A stretch of DNA of 64,000 bases, taken from positions 96,598,380-96,662,379 of the forward strand of contig CM028381.1 of NCBI GenBank assembly GCA_013146195.2, written 5' to 3'. This DNA is from Codonopsis lanceolata. Taxonomy: Eukaryota; Streptophyta; Magnoliopsida; Asterales; Campanulaceae. Position numbers and translations under genes: made by a program. The notes beneath the pieces are model-generated. The model was not told where the DNA came from and searched no databases. It was given only the letters and a program-made list of their open reading frames with translations. This document shows, in pieces, positions 34,433 to 45,667 of the stretch. How positions within the stretch are numbered: position 1 is the stretch's first letter; each line of letters begins with the position of its first letter.

Positions 34433-35594
34433 TGAATGTGAAATATATCCGCCTTAGGGTCCATTTTGGTTAAACAAATACCCCTCTTGCTAGTGCTTGG
34501 ATTGACTATGGTGATAGAATGAAGACTAGAATCAATAATAGACCATTATACAATTGCAAAAAGAATTTCTGAGTCAAATGTTGTAAATAAATATTAAGGT
34601 CCAGACATAATTTGCACTCACCAATTTTAGCAACTTATAGATGGATCCAATAATATATATGATTATCACATAAATAATGAGCGAGTTCAAACATATTAAC
34701 AAAAAAATAACCCCAAGTAAAACTCATTCAAGTATAATCAAAGTAGGTTTAAAAAGTCAACACTATGAATTAACAGGCTAGCATGTAAAGAAAATTTAAT
34801 CTAAACATGGATTTAAAACATACAACAAAAGCAACTAATTAATAGTGTGTCAACAAAGATATGATTTTTTTTTTCAATATAAGACATGCTAAACAAAAAC
34901 TAATATCGCAACATGACAAATTTAGGAGTAAAGATCCAAAATTCCAAAAGAGTTCTTGAAATTTAAACAAATATTATCTAAACACACTCTTATATGTATC
35001 ATAAAAATTATAAATAATACAAAAAAATTACCAGGACTAGAAGTGAGAGACCAGATAGCGGTGAGGTAGCAGCGTTAGCGCGATAAGATTGGAACTCTAG
35101 CGTCAATAAAATACATAATACATAAATTATAAAAAATAACAAAAAATATATAAAAACTAGTGAAACTATACAGAAATTAAAAAAATACAAAGTGTATAGC
35201 ATGCACCAACGATTGTATACAGGTTACAGACTGTAAATTCTACATTAACCAAATACATAGTGTATTGCTACCGTAAACTAATATATACACTAACTGCATA
35301 CAGAAAAACTCAATGTTTATTCCATAAAAAACCTAATGTTCATGGTTTCAATATAAGAAACCCAACTATTTATACTTTCCGAAAAACTGTTTAGAAACTT
35401 TGTGCTATGACTGAGATGCCCCTCTTCCATTTTTTCATATTGTTAGGGAAACACATATTTGGGATAATAAAAGTTCATCAGCATCCTCTTAAATACGGCT
35501 GTAAGGCCCAACAGAGAAGATCAAGTGCACTGGTTCCAATTATGGCAATGGTATCTATCTCCGAGTATCTTGTGACATTGCCGAATAAGCTTCA
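34433..35594. other. No recognised gene
   Basis: AT-rich sequence; short frames only. Confidence 0.5.
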
Positions 35595-35885
35595 TAGCTT
35601 TTTCCTGGCCCTAACCTCATTGTTTGCAGTAAAGCATGATCAAGGAACATACAACACGCAAGTAAGTCTCCAATTTATAGTTGAAATAATAAAAAATCTT
35701 AAAGTGCTCAAGAATATCAGTATACATGCCCTAATTTTCCTAGTCCGAACCTCATTGTTTGCACTACAGCATGGATCAAGAAACAAACATGTAAATAAGT
35801 TCCTAATTTACAGTTAGAAATTAAAAATTAAATAAAAAACCTTCAAATTTGTAAGAATATCAGTATAGATGCCCTAATTTTGATT
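35595..35885. repeat. Diverged tandem duplication, period about 140-150 bp
   Basis: cctaacctcattgtttgcag...catgccctaattttcc is repeated as ccgaacctcattgtttgcac...gatgccctaattttga. Two copies. Confidence 0.75.
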
Positions 35886-36685
35886 ATCTGTTTTTTGCTC
35901 TTTTATGATAGGGCTGAACCAGTCAAACTGATTCTTGCCCATCAAAAACTGGTGTTAACAGGAGAAGAAGAAATTCTTTATATGCATTATCAGTCAAACA
36001 GAATGCAAACCAATTTTGCTTGCCCTTGGCACATTATCTCAATTCTCAATTCTAGCATACAGAAATCACAACTGACTGAAGCTACAAATGCTACAAAAAC
36101 ACAAATAAAGTTCAATTGCAATAACAAAGACTTCTAGCAAATATCAATCATGGCTAATTGGAGCTTATGACTTGGAGATTGAGTTCAATTATGACCCCAA
36201 GCATACCTTAAGGCTCTCGACGACACCAGTGGTGGTGATTCTGTGACGGGAAGAGACCAAGAGAGAGTTTAGTTTGGTGGAGGCTTTGGGCGAACGGGGT
36301 GGAGGAGAGAGATCGAGGTGAAGCTTGGCCGGCGGCTATGGCGGATTTGGCGAAGACGGCGGCTGAACTGGCCGGAGAAGAAGCGGCTGAAGATCGAAGC
36401 TTTGCCGGGAAGAAATGGAGCAGAGGGGTACGCGGTGGGTTTGGGGGAAGATTCACCGGCTGTTGGAGATCGATTCTGGTGCGGCGGCTTGTCGGAGGGA
36501 GAGGACCGATGAGCGATGACAGGGCTGGTGCGGCGGCTTGTCGGAGAAAGAGGAGCGCGATGAGAGAGGATACGAGAGGGAGTGAGTGCGTGAGTTTAGA
36601 AAGAGTGTTTGATATTAGGGTTTTTTTGGGCGGTAAAATTAATATTTCGGTGGAGGGAGTTTTAATTTTTCGCGAAATCCCTTTG

Positions 36686-36689
<4 letters not shown>
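35886..36689. other. Unassigned, includes GC-rich block 36220-36560
   Basis: The GC-rich block has frames on both strands (for example 36299-36748 + and 36456-36208 -) rich in Arg/Gly or Ser/Pro. Neither resembles a known protein. A 20-base unit ggtgcggcggcttgtcggag occurs twice (about 36478 and 36529). It may be the first exon or promoter side of the CACTA element or a gene fragment; I cannot decide. Confidence 0.35.

Positions 36690-36719
<30 letters not shown>
36690..36719. repeat. TA dinucleotide microsatellite
   Basis: About 14 TA units. Confidence 0.95.
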
Positions 36720-36721
<2 letters not shown>

Positions 36722-36961
36722 AAATATTATAATTATTTTAATAAATGATATTTTATTATTAAATTAATATTTAAAATATTAATTTAATAATATAATATCA
36801 TTAATTAAAATGATTAGCATCAATATAATTACAAAAATAAAAATATTCACATTACAACTTAATTTTTTTTTTAAAGGTTGTAGGGGACATAGACCATACC
36901 CCAACCCTTAATTTTTTTTATTATATTTAATGCCTTGAAAGGCTACAATTATATATATATA

Positions 36962-37275
36962 TGATGCCTTTGGTATGGCTCGAACAATTGGTGCCTCTGG
37001 GGAGGCTTTTGAACACCCGACCTCTCGGTTGAGAGTAGTTAAGTCCCAGGGTGCCTCTGGTAGGGCTTGAATACGCAACCTCTCCGTTAAGATAGGTGAG
37101 TAGCTAATTAAATGGGGCCTTTGGATAAGGCTTTAACAACAACGATGCCTCTGAAGAGGCTTGAACACCCGACCTCTCTACTGAGAGTTGTAAAGTCCAG
37201 GGTGTCTCTAGTGAGACTCGAACACCCAACCTCTCCGTTAGGAGAAGTGAGCAGTACCAGTTGAGCTAGAGCTCG
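36962..37275 (-). repeat. tRNA-like (SINE-like) repeat cluster with several B-box-like modules
   Basis: On the minus strand a tRNA-like head starts near 37275. The A-box-like TAGCTCAACTGG is at 37268-37257 and the B-box-like GTTCGAGTC at 37223-37215, a spacing close to that of tRNA genes. The module GAGAGGTYGGGTGTTCRAG then recurs three more times (about 37175, 37085, 37015) with diverged sequence. The termini and an A-rich tail are not clear. It cannot fold as a complete functional tRNA. Confidence 0.5.
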
Positions 37276-37429
37276 TTGGTCATTACAACTTAATTTATAT
37301 ATATTAAATAAATAATAACAAAATTATATAAATAGAGTAAGTTCAGACTTTGCATGTGGTCATACTGTGTTGCATGTCTCTAGCACATTTTGTCGCTGAA
37401 ATTAATATTTGTTTTGAAATATTTGTTTT

Positions 37430-37572
<143 letters not shown>

Positions 37573-38180
37573 GTAAGTTACGTTACGTTACATTTAAGTT
37601 AAGTTAAGGTAAGTTAAGTTAAGCTAAGTTAAGTTAAGTTACGTTACGTTACGTTTAAGTTACATTAAGCTAAGCTAAGGTAAGTTAAGTTAAGTTACGT
37701 TACGTTAAGCTAAGTTAAGTTAAGTTAAGTTAAGTTACGTTACGTTTAAGTTAAGTTAAGGTAATTAAGTTAAGTTAAGCCAAGTTAAGCTAATTTAAGT
37801 TAAGTTACGTTACGTTACATAACGTTTAAGTTACGTTACGTTACGTTAAGTTAAGTTAAGTTAAGTTAAGTTGAGTTACATTAAGTTAAGTTACGTTACG
37901 TTAAGTTAAGTTAAGTTAAGCTAAGTTAAGCTAAGTTAAGTTAAGTTAAGTTACGTTACATTTAAGTTAAGTTAAGTTACGTTACGTTAAGCTTAGTTAA
38001 GTTACGTTAAGTTAAGTTACGTTACGTTAAGTTACGTTACGTTACAGTTAAGTTAAGTTAAGTTACGCGTTAAGTTAAGTTACGTTACGTTAAGTTAAGC
38101 TAAGTTAATTTAAGTTAAGCTAAGTTAAGCTAAGTTAAGTTAAGTTAAGTTACGTTACATTTAAGTTAAGTTAAGTTACG
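37573..38180. repeat. Pentanucleotide array AAGTT / ACGTT
   Basis: About 600 bp of five-base units, mostly ttaag and ttacg with variants ttaagc and ttacat. It directly follows the AAT tract and ends 80 bp before the RLP pseudogene. Confidence 0.95.
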
Positions 38181-38261
38181 CGCGCAAATAGTAATTGTAA
38201 CAATTAAAAAAAACAAAGATAATTATTGTTATAATAACTTGATCTTACCTGTAACAGTTCT

Positions 38262-40091
38262 TTATCCGGTTAGGTTCACAACCATTTTCACATAAAGCCA
38301 GTCTTTCAAGTCATATATGAAGCGGAAAAATGCATGCCTACCACGATGATTGAGAAGTAAAGCACCACATATTCCCCAAAATCCAGTGACAAAACCTACA
38401 TTCATACCAATATATAGCCATTTCTCGTACTCATCGATGTCTTCTTTGTTACTATCATCATTGTCTTCGGGGCATTTTGGTGTAAGTGGAGGCCCACAAA
38501 GTCCAACATTCCCCATATAAAGCGTTAAAGCTTTGGAGTTGAGTGCTTGATGGTATCTTGCCAGAAAAATCATTGTACGAGATGTCTAGATGACTTAAAA
38601 AATGTAGCTCAGACAAGCTAGGAGGTAGTTTACCAAATAGTCTATTTCTTGAAAAATCAAGAAACATCAGCGACTTCTGTCGACCAATCTGTTGAGGAAT
38701 TTTGTCATGCAATGCATTTCTTGATAAGTTCAATGCAAGCAGTTCAACTAGCTCTGTTATTTCACTTGGAATATCACCGGTCAACTTATTGCTCGAAAGA
38801 TTAATGCACTTCAACCATCTAAGACTCTTTTCGAATTCGTGCTCTCTTCCTTGCCATCCTATCGTCGAACGGTCACCGTAGCTAGCATAAACATTGATCA
38901 TGATAATCACCGTAGTCGGAATATGGTCATAATTGATTACCGTGAGTCCTTTTTGAACCATGGCTTTGGGATTATTTACACATGGAGGAATGGTTCCAGA
39001 TAAGTCGTTCATAGAAAGGTCTAGGACTTGAAGAGCCAATAAACAACATAAATTTGAAAGGATGGTCCCAAAAAATTTATTTGATCGTAGGCTAAGAAAG
39101 TATAAATATGACATGTTTCCCCCTAGCCATGCAGGTACATTTCCAGATAACTTGTTTACTCCAACATCCAAGAATATCAACCGTGTGCAATTTGATAAGG
39201 ACATGGGAAGTTCTCCGGAGAAGCTATTATTGTACAAATATAATGTCTCCAAGTTAGATAAAGTTCCCATAGAGGAAGGAATTTTACCAGAAAGTTTATT
39301 GTGTGCTAAATAAAGAACAACTAATTTATGTAGTTTTCCTAAACAATCAGGAATTCCCTCCGTTAGAAAGTTGTTTGTGAGGTCAAGAAAGGATAAGGCT
39401 GCTTCACTTAGTTGACATAAGAAAGAAAGTGTTCCTGAGAACTTATTCTTAGAAAGATTTAATGATGTCAAACTTGAAGGCAATAGGGGGATTGGGCCCT
39501 GATCAAAATTGTTTGAACTCAAATCAATATCGGGAAACTTGGCAAATTTTGATGATAAATCTGGTAATGTGCCTCCAATACTGTTAGAAGATAAATTCAA
39601 ATATGTGCAACTTCCGGTGAGGTCCCAAAACCATATCGGAATATTATCTGAAATTTGATTGTTGGAAATATCAAGATAGGAAAAGTGTTGTTGAGTTTGA
39701 ATCCACTGTGGGAAATAAGGGCCTAGATTGCAAGACCTCAATTTTATACTTTCTAACTGAAAAGGGGGAAACCAATGAGGGCTTATTTGGAAATACAAAG
39801 GGTTGAAGGACAAGTCCAGATAGCTTAGATGCGAGAGATTTGACAAGTGAGCTTCTGTGACAAGATAGAGTTGGAAGAAATATCCAAATATTCTAAGTTT
39901 GATATTTCCCCCAGGTTTTTGGTCAAAGATTCGTTCAACTTATTTTTGTAAAGGGATAAAAGTTTCAAGGAGGAAAATCTGATGATGCCATGAGGTAATG
40001 GCCCAAAAAGTTTGTTACGATCAACAAACAACGACTCTAATTTAGCCCCAGACAAGTTGTCGAAAAAGTCTGAAAGGTTTCCACTCAAACT
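38262..40091 (-). pseudogene. Receptor-like protein (extracellular LRR, EIX-type) pseudogene, 5'-truncated
   Basis: The coding remains match the C-terminal two thirds of the RLP at 51729-54588. LRRs run from about 40091 to 38600, and the island region is KAMVQKGLTVINYDHIPTT...GRSTIGW-like (GDRSTIGWQGREHEFEK). After the last LRRs come the GLCGPPL cap, a transmembrane segment (GMNVGFVTGFWGICGALLL) and a short basic tail (FIYDLKDWLYVKM). Frames change at about 39840 and about 38540, where four bases are missing relative to copy 2 (FNALYGECW versus FNASNYIGN). The signal peptide, LRR cap and N-terminal LRRs are absent beyond 40091. This class senses extracellular ligands through a partner kinase, but this copy cannot make a receptor. 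Confidence 0.9.
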
Positions 40092-40215
40092 GTTTTCTGA
40101 CATATTTTCAAAAGATTTACCAAACACCTGAAAATGAAATCTTTTGATTTTCCAGAAATCATTTTTCAGGAATCATTTTCTGGAAATGATTTTCCATGAA
40201 ACAAACGAAACCTAA
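40092..40215. mobile_element. MITE-like hairpin at the RLP pseudogene breakpoint
   Basis: Homology to the other RLP stops at about 40091. The sequence that follows has tttccagaaatcattttt and aatcattttctggaaa as an inverted repeat (about 40150-40185) and caaacacctgaaa / catgaaacaaacg near its edges. Termini and a target duplication could not be fixed. Confidence 0.4.
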
Positions 40216-41583
40216 GATAGGAAAGTAGCTGACTCCAACAAGTGTCTGCATCTGCATGTGCCCTCATTTCCAAATTCTCTGATTGAGAAACATAAAGTGG
40301 AATCCGGATCATCTATTCCAAAATTCTATTACATCTTCTAGTCCATCGCCGGATTCTTACCACGTGTTAATCAGAATTCTTTACAAAAGAAAATATTGAG
40401 CTAGATTTCACATATTTTTATTCTTATTAAAACACAATCAACTTAGTAATTGATTTTGTTTGATTATAATTGACATAACAAAAAAATGATGAATCTATTA
40501 AAATTTTATTGGGAAAATCTTATTCATATACATTGACCGAATAATTATGGAAAATTCAAGCTTAAGATTTATGCTTACATCTCCGTACGCTGTATAGTAC
40601 TCACCGCCAACTTCTTATTATGTCTGCATTCAATGTATTATTTTGTGATGTTTTGGTACAAAGTTCAATGTATTCTTTTGTGATGTTACACTAAAAATCT
40701 ACTCAAAAAATTTATATCTATAATTTTCATAATATTTTCATAATATTTTTCAAATTTGATATTAATATACTAATTATATTCAAATATTATTATAATTACG
40801 AAAAACCTTAATACTAGTTATATATCCTTAATAATTACTTTTTTGGTGGAACGAAGGGAGTATGATTGATTGATGTCTCATTGTGATTGTTTAATGTCTC
40901 AATGTATTGTTTAAGGCAAAATATAGAATTTTTTTCTCCCTCTCTTTAATTTTAGGTCAAAAACATCCTTTTAGATCCACAAAATATTAAAAGAAAATAT
41001 ATTCAAACAACTAGTAAGTTAATTATTTACACTGTATATTTGAAAAATACTGTAATATAGTGTGTATAATCGGGTGAAAGGAACTAATTAAAAAATTATG
41101 AAGTGCGAAGAAATTTATACTTTTTCATAACGACTTAAAATTTACTAATGTTAATTGATGCTGATGTTTTTTTTCTGGACATCACATCATATCCAAATAT
41201 AGTAAATGTTATAAACATTAGTAAATTTTTTAATTGATAAATGTATTGACTTCCACAACTAACAACTTCAATTTTTCCACAACTAACATTTAATTAACCT
41301 TCTTGTTCTGGGTCAAAGTTACTTCTTCTTTTTTTTCTCTCTCTCTCTAGATATAAGGGTGAAACCAGTTTGTTGCAATGGTGAAATCGTGTAAAGATTC
41401 AAAATGGGGGTAACTTTTTAACCTACACTCGAGTAAAAATTTTGTTTTTTCTCCAAAACTACTGCTTCATTCACATTTCACAGCGGGCTGAAACATTCCT
41501 AAATTCACTCTATATGCATTCCTATACATAATTATTTCAAGAGTAGGTTTACTGTATTTCAAGTAGGTTTACTGTATTTTGTT
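40216..41583. other. AT-rich intergenic; retained upstream flank of the duplicated RLP
   Basis: No gene. Blocks gactccaacaagtgtctgca (40230) and cataacgacttaaaatttac to ttccacaactaacaacttca (41128-41275) match 55230 and 55911-56025, upstream of the second RLP. At the right edge gtaggtttactgtatttt occurs twice. A MITE-like end gaacgaagggagta is at 40850. Confidence 0.7.
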
Positions 41584-41588
41584 GGCTC

Positions 41589-41798
41589 GAGAGAAATGCC
41601 TACGTAAAAGGCAGCTACCGTGGCTTTGTGATGCCGAGGCAGGCTACCCCTCAACAGGCACACTATACGGGCGATCAATTGATGGCCGAGTTAGAAGGCC
41701 AGAAGACGAGCAGGGAGGAGCTTTCAAAGAGTCAGTACATTTCTGAGCAAGCAGCGGCTCGCGAGGAGGAGGAGGCTGGTGGGGGAGGTTTAGCCTAG
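41589..41798 (+). pseudogene. C-terminal remnant of the convergent ORF of Tat element 2
   Basis: 70 codons including the stop: ERNAYVKGSYRGFVMPRQAT, then TGDQLMAELEGQ, and an acidic EEEEAGGGGLA end. Position and orientation match the extra ORF of Tat elements. The upstream part has been deleted. The type differs from the end of the ORF in element 1. Confidence 0.5.
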
Positions 41799-41961
41799 GA
41801 TTTTTATCCCCTTTTTTAATGAACAATTTCAAACAATGTTTATTTGTAATTATCCTTTATCCTTGATGTAAATTATAAGTATGTTTTTGTTGTCAGTTTA
41901 GTTTTTTGCAAGTGTTTTCTTCTGTATGGTGCAAGTGTTTTCTGCTTATATATATAAATGT

Positions 41962-42222
41962 TAGCGAGATAATGCGATCTCGTTTGGCGAGGTAATGCGA
42001 CCTCGTTTTGATGAGGCTATGCGACCTCTTTTTAGCGAGATAATACGATCTCGTTTTGGCGAGGCAATGCGACCTCGTTTGGCGAGGCAATGCGACCTCG
42101 TTTTGATGAGGCTATGCGACCTCTTTTTTAGCGAGATAATACGATCTCGTTTTGGCGAGGCGATGCGACCTCGTTTTTGGCGAGGCAATGCGACCTCGTT
42201 TGGCGAGGCAATACGACCTCGA
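41962..42222. repeat. Tandem array of about 11 short hairpin units
   Basis: Units of 20-24 bp such as GCGAGGCAATGCGACCTCG each contain the inverted repeat CGAGG/CCTCG (or CGAGA/TCTCG, with compensating changes in both arms). A higher-order set of 4-5 units of about 93 bp is repeated. The array lies between the integrase stop (42290) and the convergent ORF stop (41798). Confidence 0.9.
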
Positions 42223-42289
42223 ATAAATGGTTTGAACAAGTTCTTTCGGTTTGAAAATTTCCCTTTCATATATATAAGAAGATTACAGA

Positions 42290-43453
42290 TCACTGATAAT
42301 ATTTTTTCAAGTGGTCTGAATGCCAAGGGTTTTTCAGAGGAGTCCCGTCTGGTTTAGCGAGCCTGTAGGTTCCTGCTCGAATGCTATCAGTGATTTTATA
42401 CGGTCCTTCCCAATTGGGAGAAAGCTTGTTTCTTCCCGGCTTGTTGCCTGTCACCTCGACTTTTCTTAGCACCAGATCGCCGACCGAAAACGTGCGAGGA
42501 TTCACCCTTTTGTCATGATGAGCCTTGGCGAGCTTTTTGTAGTTGATCGCCTTCATCCGGGTTTCGAGCCTTTTTTCTTCAAGGTAGTCAAGGTCCAGAG
42601 TCCTTGATTCTGTGTTTGCCTCTTCATTGAAATGGATGACTCTTGCGGTGGGGAGAGCCATTTCGACCGGGGCCATGGCCTCGGTACCATATGTCAAAGA
42701 GAAAGGGGTTTCCTCGGTTGAACCTCGGCGAGACGTTCGGATTGCCCATAAGACAGCCGGAAGCTGCTCGAGCCAAGCACCTTTTTTGTCATCTAACCTT
42801 CTTTTCAAGGCATGAAGTATTTGCTTGTTTCCGGCCTCCGCTTGGCCATTCCCTTGGGGGTGTGCTACCGAGGACTTCCAATGTCGAATTCCTCTTTCTT
42901 CGCAGCTAGCCGTGAATCTGGTTGAAAACTGCGTGCCGTGGTCTGATACAATGGCTCTCGGCAATCCGTATCTGCACAGGACATTGTCTCGAATAAAGTC
43001 GATGGCCCTTTGTTCGGTGATGCTTGCTAAGGGCTTGGCCTCGATCCATTTCGTGAAGTAGTCCACCGCCACTATCACAAATTTGTTCTTTCCTTTGGCG
43101 AGGGGGAATGGGCCGATTAGGTCCAGTCCCCACATTTCGAAAGGCCATGCTGCGATTACCGGTGTTTGAGGTGCCGAAGGTAATCTTGGGATATTTGCGA
43201 ACCTTTGACACTTGTCGCACTTTCTGGCGTATGCCTCGGCATCCTTTCTCAATGTCGGCCAATAGTATCCGTGAAAAATGACCCTGTCGGCCAAAGTTCG
43301 AGCCCCTGGATGGCTACCACACACCCCTCCATGTACCTCGGCAAGTAATCCCTGTGTGGTTTCTGGTCGAACACACCTTAAGAGGGGCTTCGTGTAGGAT
43401 CGCCTGTATAGTACATCCCCAATTAAAGCATATCTGGCCGACCTTCTTGCCAT
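42290..43453 (-). pseudogene. Tat element 2 integrase, complete domain
   Basis: A single open frame covers the whole integrase. It has the zinc region (GVCGSHPGARTLADR, YYWPTLRKDA, CDKCQRF), the catalytic core with D in WGLDLIGPF, D in IVSDHGTQFS and E in NGQAEAGNKQ, and the C-terminal SH3-like part SPNWEGPYKI ending DHLKKYYQ. It joins the upstream RNase H frame by a one-base frame change at about 43440, so it has no start of its own. Integrase inserts element cDNA into the genome. Confidence 0.9.
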
Positions 43454-44460
43454 TGCCCATCCTTGCTCTCCGTCGCTAGGCAGTATCCCCTGGCCGATAT
43501 ATTTTTGATATCATCGATCCAACACTCCGTCGCCTGTTCTAGCATCAATACTTTCTCTTTATCAATGGACGGGGTATCCAGGATCTCGATCCATGTTTCT
43601 GAGGGGAGCTCGCCGAGTTCACTTGTGGCCATTTTTGAGAGGTAGTCTGCCCTCGTGTTTTCCTCCCTTCCTACTTGTTCCAACTCCCAGTATTCGAATT
43701 GAGCGAGGATGCTCACTGCTAATGCTCGGTACTTGTCGAGGGTTGGATGGTTTACCCCGTATTCCCCCGAAATCTGCTTTACGACGAGCTGGGAGTCGCT
43801 GAAGATCAAGATTTGAGTGGCTCCTATCTCGGCGGCCAGCTCGACGCCTGCTATCAAGGCTTCGTACTCGGCGACGTTGTTCGACGCTGGGAAATTCAGT
43901 TTCAAGGCTTTACTGATTTCCGTTCCCTCTGGTGTAATGAGGAGAATGCCCGCTCCGTTTCCATTTTTGCTAGACGATCCATCCACGAACAATGTCCAGG
44001 GCTGAGGTGGTCGCGTTTTGCGAGGACACTCTTGCCTGGGCACTTGCTCGCTTGTAGAAGGTCCTTGATCTGGCGCATTATTTTCTCCTTCTGCCGAGTT
44101 GAAGGAGGCCTCGGCAATGAAATCGGCCAAGATTTGAGCTCTGATGGTTTTTCTTGGGAGGTAAACAATTGCGTACTCCGTCAGCTCAATGGCCCACTTC
44201 ATCATTCTTCCAGCAACATCAGGCCTGTGTAGAATTCTTCGCAGGGGCAAGTCGGTGTAAACCCCGATTTCATGGGCTTTGAAATATGGCTTCAGCTTTC
44301 TCGCCGTTATCATTAGCGCGAGAATCACCTTCTCGATGTGCATGTACCTCGTTTCAACTTCAGTCAGTGCATGTGATACATAGTAGATGGGTTTCTGAAG
44401 TCCTCCTTCCTCTCGCAACAGCACCGATGCTATGGTCAGTATCCGCTGAGAGATAGACAA
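43423..44460 (-). pseudogene. Tat element 2 RNase H plus second (archaeal-type) RNase H
   Basis: The first part is the RT-linked RNase H (QKPIYYVSHALTEVETRY, MITARKLKPYFKAH, MMKWAIELTEY). After a linker the second RNase H begins at WTLFVDGSSSKNGNGAGI and keeps its acidic residues: D in FVDGS, E in AEYEALIAG, D in FSDSQLVVKQ and D in TRADYLSK. A second RNase H is known for Tat elements. The frame is open for 345 codons but is displaced by one or two bases from RT and integrase. Confidence 0.9.
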
Positions 44461-44489
44461 AGAGTCTTTCTCTGGTTTCGCGCCTTAGG

Positions 44490-45664
44490 CTAGCCGAGGT
44501 ATTTTTTGAGCTCGTCAAACGCGAGGTCGCATTCTGTGTCCCATGTGAATTTTCTCGCTCCTCTTAGGATTTTGAAGAAGGGGAGGCTTTTTTCAGCTGA
44601 TTTTGATATGAACCTTCCCAAGGCTACTATTCGTCCATTCAGCTTTTGAACTTGCTTGATGCATATTGGGACCTTCATCTCGGCGAGTGCTTTTACTTTC
44701 TCGGGATTTGCCTCGATGCCGCGCTCATTCACCATGTACCCCAAGAACTTTCCCGCCGTTACGCCGAAGGCACACTTGGCGGGATTGAGCTTCATTTTGT
44801 TCTTTCTGAGGTTTGCGAAGGTTTCTCTAAGGTCGTCAATGTGGCCTGTTTCCTTCGTTTTAATCACCATATCATCTATATAGGCCTCCACATTCCTTCC
44901 CAGTTGATTGCCGAAGACTTTATTCACCATTCGCTGGTAGGTGGCCCCCGCGTTTTTTAGGCCGAACGGCATCATATTGTAGCAGTAGAGCGCGCCTGCC
45001 GCTCGGAAGGCTGTGTTCCTTGGTCCTCTTTCCACATCCTGATCTGGTGGTACCCTGAGTAGGCGTCCACGAAGCTTAAAATTTTGTATCCCGAGATAGA
45101 ATCGACCAGTTGATCTATCCTCGGTAGTGGATACCAGTCCTTTGGGCATGCTTCGTTCAGATTGGTGAAGTCCACGCACATCCGCCATTTTCCGTTATTT
45201 TTCTTGACCATCACCACGTTTGCAATCCACGTAGGGTAGTGGATTTCTCTTATGATCTCGGCCCGAAGAAGTTTGGCTATTTCCTCCTTGATGGCCTCTT
45301 GCTTTTCCGGGGAGAAATATCTCGGCCTCTGTTGCATAGGTACAAATGCTGGATTGATGCTCAATTTGTGCACTGCTACATCCTCGGCAATGCCTTCCAT
45401 ATCCTCGGCTTGCCATGCGAAAACATCAGTGTTCTCCCTTAAGAACTCGATTATGGCTCTCCTTTCGTCGCCCGCAATTTCCATTCCCACCTTTATTTTC
45501 TGGTCGGGGTAGTTGAAGTTTATGATAACCTCTTCTACATCTTCCATAGGTTGTATGATTGGATGATCTCGAACATCGAGGCTTTCAATTTCAGTTTTTT
45601 CGTTCTCGGCACTCGATGTTCCTTCTTCCAGACGCGGGCCAACTTCCTTGGCTTGCTTTGGTTG
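44490..45664 (-). pseudogene. Tat element 2 reverse transcriptase, one frameshift
   Basis: From 45664 the frame continues directly after the UAG of gag-protease. RT blocks: GKWRMCVDFTNLNEACPKD, LSFVDAYSGYHQIRM; then a frame change at about 45020. The second frame has AGALYCYNMMPFGLKNAGAT and the catalytic AYIDDMVIKTKE. It ends at 44490 in the connection domain (CDLAFDELKKYLG). One indel separates the two parts. Confidence 0.9.
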
Positions 45665-45667
45665 CTA
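45659..45667 (-). promoter_or_regulatory. UAG stop with CARYYA context between gag-protease and pol
   Basis: The minus strand reads TAG CAA CCA, a stop followed by a sequence matching CARYYA. This is the context known to promote stop-codon readthrough in tobamovirus-type RNAs. Pol continues in exactly the same frame after the stop (QPKQAKEVGPRLEEG). This suggests readthrough to make gag-pol; it is not proven. Confidence 0.6.

Noticed and set aside
36299..36748. 149-codon + frame
   Set aside because: Runs from a GC-rich block into a TA microsatellite; no family resemblance.
38457..39313. Frame 39062-39313 (+) and similar 52549-52800 (+)
   Set aside because: Conserved only because they lie opposite the duplicated RLP coding sequence.
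41962..42222. CRISPR-like array of short repeats
   Set aside because: Units touch each other with no unique spacers, are self-complementary and sit inside a plant retroelement.
41995..42357. 120-codon + frame and overlapping minus frames of 121 and 65 codons
   Set aside because: They are read-through of the hairpin repeat; Arg/Glu-rich periodic translation is not a protein family.
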